From Anomaloglossus baeobatrachus (taxonomy: Eukaryota > Chordata > Amphibia > Anura > Aromobatidae), in contig NC_134364.1 of NCBI RefSeq assembly GCF_048569485.1, positions 126,451,081-126,515,080 on the forward strand: DNA of 64,000 nucleotides, given 5' to 3'. Positions 60,727 through 64,000 of the stretch are shown piece after piece (positions within the stretch are counted from its first letter, which is position 1; each line of letters begins with the position of its first letter). The position numbers were made by a program, and so were the translations under genes. The notes beneath the pieces are model-generated. The model saw only the letters and a list, made by a program, of their open reading frames with translations. It searched no databases and was not told the origin of the DNA.

Positions 60727-63684
60727 GGCTGGAAACACATCTATGCGAGTAAAATCGGTCCGAGTTGGCTGAAAAAAAACTCGGCTTTTAGTTCACGTTA
60801 GGTGCGAGTGCAACGCAAGTGCGATGCTATTTCTGAATAAATTAATGATTTTACTAGCGTGTGTAATGCGCGTGTAATGCGTGTGTAATGCGTGTGTAAT
60901 GCGTGTGTAATTCGTGTGTGATGCGTATTTTTTACTATGTCATCTGCCATTCAGCGCTGCTACATTAGCGGTAACAGCAGACACAGACAGCCATGTAGCA
61001 GAGCTGAATGGCAGATGGCAGCAGACACAGACAGCCATGTAGCAGAGCTGAATGGCTGATGACAGCAGACACAGACAGCCATGTAGCAGAGCTGAATGGC
61101 AGATGACAGCAGACACAGACAGAGCCGCACTGTCAGAATGAACTCGGGTGAACTTCACCCAACTTCATTGTCATGCTGCGGCTCTGTCTGTGTCGCGCCC
61201 TGATTAGCGGTCACCCGTGAAGGACTCACCGGTGACTGCTAATCCCCCGAGTGACTGAAGTGAGCGGCCCTCTCTCATATACTCACCAATCCCCGATCCC
61301 CGGCGCTGCACAGCGTTCACACTGCTGCGGCGGCTTTTACTCTTTTGAAAAAGCCGGCCGCTTATTCAATCTCGTATTCCCTGCTTTCCCCGCCCACTGG
61401 CGCCTATGATTGGTTGCAGTGAGACACACCCCCACGCTGAGTGACAGGTGTCTCACTGCACCCAATCACAGCAGCCGGTGGGCGTGTCACTATGGAGTAT
61501 AGAAATAAATAATTAAAAAAAACGGCGTGTGGTCCCCCCAATTTTAATACCAGCCAGATAAAGCCATACGGCTGAAGGCTGGTATTCTCAGGATGGGGAG
61601 CTCCACGTTATGGGGAGCCCCCCAGCCTAACAATATCAGCCAGCAGCCGCCCAGAATTGCCGCATACATTATATGCGACAGTTCTGGGACTGTACCCGGC
61701 TCTTCCCGTTTTGCCCTGGTGCGTTGGCAAATCGGGGTAATAAGGAGTTATTGGCAGCCCATAGCTGCCACTAAATCCTAGATTAATCATGTCAGGCGTC
61801 TCCCCGAGATTCCTTCCATGATTAATCTGTAAATTACAGTAAATAAACACACACAACTGAAAAAATCCTTTATTAGAAATAAAAAACACAAACAAAGTCC
61901 CTCATCACCAATTTAATAAGCCCCAAAAAGCCCTCCATGTCCGGCGTACTCCACGGACCTCCAGCGTCGCTTCCAGCTCTGCTGCATGGAGGTGACCGGA
62001 GCAGCAGAAGACACCGCCGCTCCTGTCACCTCCACGCAGGTAATGAGGTGAGTATTTCTAATAAAGGATTTTTCGGGTGTGTGTGTTAATTTACTGTAAT
62101 TTACAGATTAATCATGGAAGGAATCTCGGGGAGACGCCTGACATGATTAATCTAGGATTTAGTGGCAGCTATGGGCTGCCAAAAACTCCTTATTACCCCG
62201 ATTTGCCAACGCACCAGGGCAAATCAGGAAGAGCCGGGTACAGTCCCAGAACTGTCGCATATAATGTATGCGGCAATTCTGGGCGGCTGCTGACTGATAT
62301 TGTTAGGCTGGGGGGGCTCCCCATAACGTGGGGCTCCCCATCCTGAGAATACCAGCCTTCAGCCGTATGGCTTTATCTGGCTGGTATTAAAATTGGGGGG
62401 GGACCGCACGCCGTTTTTTTAAATTATTTATTTCTATACTCCATAGTGACACGCCCACCGGCTGCTGTGATTGGGTGCAGTGAGACACCTGTCACTCAGC
62501 GTGGGGGTGTGTCTCACTGCAACCAATCATAGGCGCCAGTGGGCGGGGAAAGCAGGGAATACGAGATTGAATAAGCGGCCGGCTTTTTCAAAAGAGTAAA
62601 AGCCGCCGCAGCAGTGTGAACGCTGTGCAGCGCCGGGGATCGGGGATTGGTGAGTATATGAGAGAGGGCCGCTCACTTCAGTCACTCGGGGGATTAGCAG
62701 TCACCGGTGAGTCCTTCACGGGTGACCGCTAATCAGGACGCGACACAGACAGAGCCGCAGCATGACAATGAAGTTGGGTGAAGTTAACCCGAGTTCATTC
62801 TGATCGTGCGGCTCTGTCTGTGTCTGCTGTCATCTGCCATTCAGCTCTGCTACATGGCTGTCTGTGTCTGCTGTCAGCGGCCAATCAGCTCTGCTACATG
62901 GCTGTCTGTGTCTGCTGTCATCTGCCATTCAGCTCTGCTACATGGCTGTCTGTGTCTGCTGTCAGCGGCCAATCAGCGCTGCTACATGGCTGTCTGTGTC
63001 TGCTGTCAGCGGCCAATCAGCTCTGCTACATAGCTGTCTGTGTCTGTTGTCATCTGCCATTCAGCTCTGCTACATGGCTGTCTGTGTCTGCTGTCAGCGG
63101 CCAATCAGCTCTGCTACATGGCTGACTGTGTCTGTTGTCATCTGCCATTCAGCTCTGCTACATGGCTGTCTGTGTCTGCTGTCAGCGGCCAATCAGCTCT
63201 GCTACATGGCTGTCTGTGTCTGCTGTCAGCGGCCAATCAGCTCTGCTACATGGCTGTCTGTGTCTGCTGTCAGCGGCCAATCAGCTCTGCTACATGGCTG
63301 TCTGTGTCTGTTGTCATCTGCCATTCAGCTCTGCTACATGGCTGACTGTGTCTGTTGTCATCTGCCATTCAGCTCTGCTACATGGCTGTCTGTGTCTGCT
63401 GTCAGCGGCCAATCAGCTCTGCTACATGGCTGTCTGTGTCTGTTGTCAGCGGCCATGTAGCAGAGCTGAATGGCAGATGACATAGTAAAAAATACGCATT
63501 ACACACGCATTACACACGCATTACACACGCATTACACACGCATTACACACGCTAGTAAAATCATTAATTTATTCAGAAATGGCATCGCACTTGCGTTGCA
63601 CTCGCACCTAACGTGAACTAAAATCAGCCGAGTTTTTTTCAGCCAACTCGGACCGATTTTACTCGCATAGATGTGTTTCCAGCC
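60727..63684. mobile_element. Giant palindromic (foldback) DNA element, 2.96 kb
   Basis: The ends are GGCTGGAAACACATCTATGC and its complement at 63665-63684; flanks are TAA (60724-60726 and 63685-63687). The whole left arm (60727-61881) recurs inverted in the right arm (62054-63684) with very few differences, leaving a loop of about 170 bases. Subterminal 40-60-base units (CTGTGTCTGCTGTCATCTGC, CATTCAGCTCTGCTACATGG) occur about four times in the left arm and about eleven times in the right. No transposase is present. The 3-base TAA and GG ends suggest the Harbinger group. Confidence 0.85.
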
Positions 63685-63687
63685 TAA

Positions 63688-64000
63688 ATCTAACACTCCA
63701 GTCTCACCCACAGCTGTGTTATACCTAATACTCCAGTCACACTAAGAGCTGCGTTATATCTAATACTCTAGTTACACCCAGAGCTAAATTATATCTAATT
63801 CTCCAGTCACATTCAGAGCTGCATTATATCTAATACTCCAGTCACACTCAGAGCTGTGTTATACATTATACTCCAGTCACATTCTGAGCTGCGTTATATC
63901 TAACACTCCAGTCACACCCATAGATGCGTTATATCTATTAATCCAGACGCACACAGAACTGCATTTTATCTAATACTCCAGTAACTTCCAGAGCTGCCTT
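63688..64000. repeat. Minisatellite I, block 3 (diverged)
   Basis: Continuation of the 35-base array right of the palindromic element, running off the window edge. Confidence 0.95.

Overview
This is vertebrate nuclear DNA, most likely from an amphibian (a frog is my inference). Genes have GT-AG introns, vertebrate CpG-rich promoters and AATAAA poly(A) signals. Interspersed repeats are CR1-type LINEs, Tc1 and Harbinger-like DNA elements, and LTR elements. About half of the window is minisatellite.

Three protein-coding genes are supported, all on the minus strand. DEDD (coding exons 8339-9767, non-coding first exon near 11266-11430) encodes the nuclear death-effector-domain protein; the four exons give 318 codons. 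An FCER1G-type receptor adaptor (coding exons 23474-27589) encodes a transmembrane ITAM protein. NDUFS2 (28672-31524) encodes the 49 kDa core subunit of mitochondrial complex I; 14 coding exons join in frame to 459 codons. NDUFS2 and FCER1G lie head to tail about 600 bases apart, the same neighbours and order as in mammals. The FCER1G-type gene is the most interesting locus. Besides the classical C-terminal ITAM it has two extra in-phase exons that together make a second perfect ITAM, close in sequence to the second ITAM of CD3-zeta (CD247).

Layout: 1-504 CR1 3' end; 505-7085 a 35-base minisatellite split by a Harbinger-like element, a Tc1 transposon and a 369-base MITE; 7086-11600 DEDD with its UTRs and promoter; 11680-21940 a 32-34-base minisatellite split by CR1 copies (one carrying a nested MITE), a gag-only LTR element and an inverted solo LTR; 21950-27960 repeats plus the FCER1G-type gene, whose largest intron holds a solo LTR; 28210-31640 NDUFS2; 31770-34130 a 36-base GTCC-rich array; 34480-40900 a second 36-base array; 41130-47420 a 69/70-base array; 47420-51330 unique sequence with CTCF-like motifs, a pyrimidine-rich tract and transposon-derived sequence; 51340-57050 a 21-base array that appears to have grown from a transposon arm; 57060-57930 a CpG-rich segment; 57940-64000 a 35-base array interrupted by a CR1 tail and a 2.96 kb giant palindromic element.

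The genes do not form a shared pathway. Most long open frames in the window are by-products of tandem repeats whose period is divisible by three.
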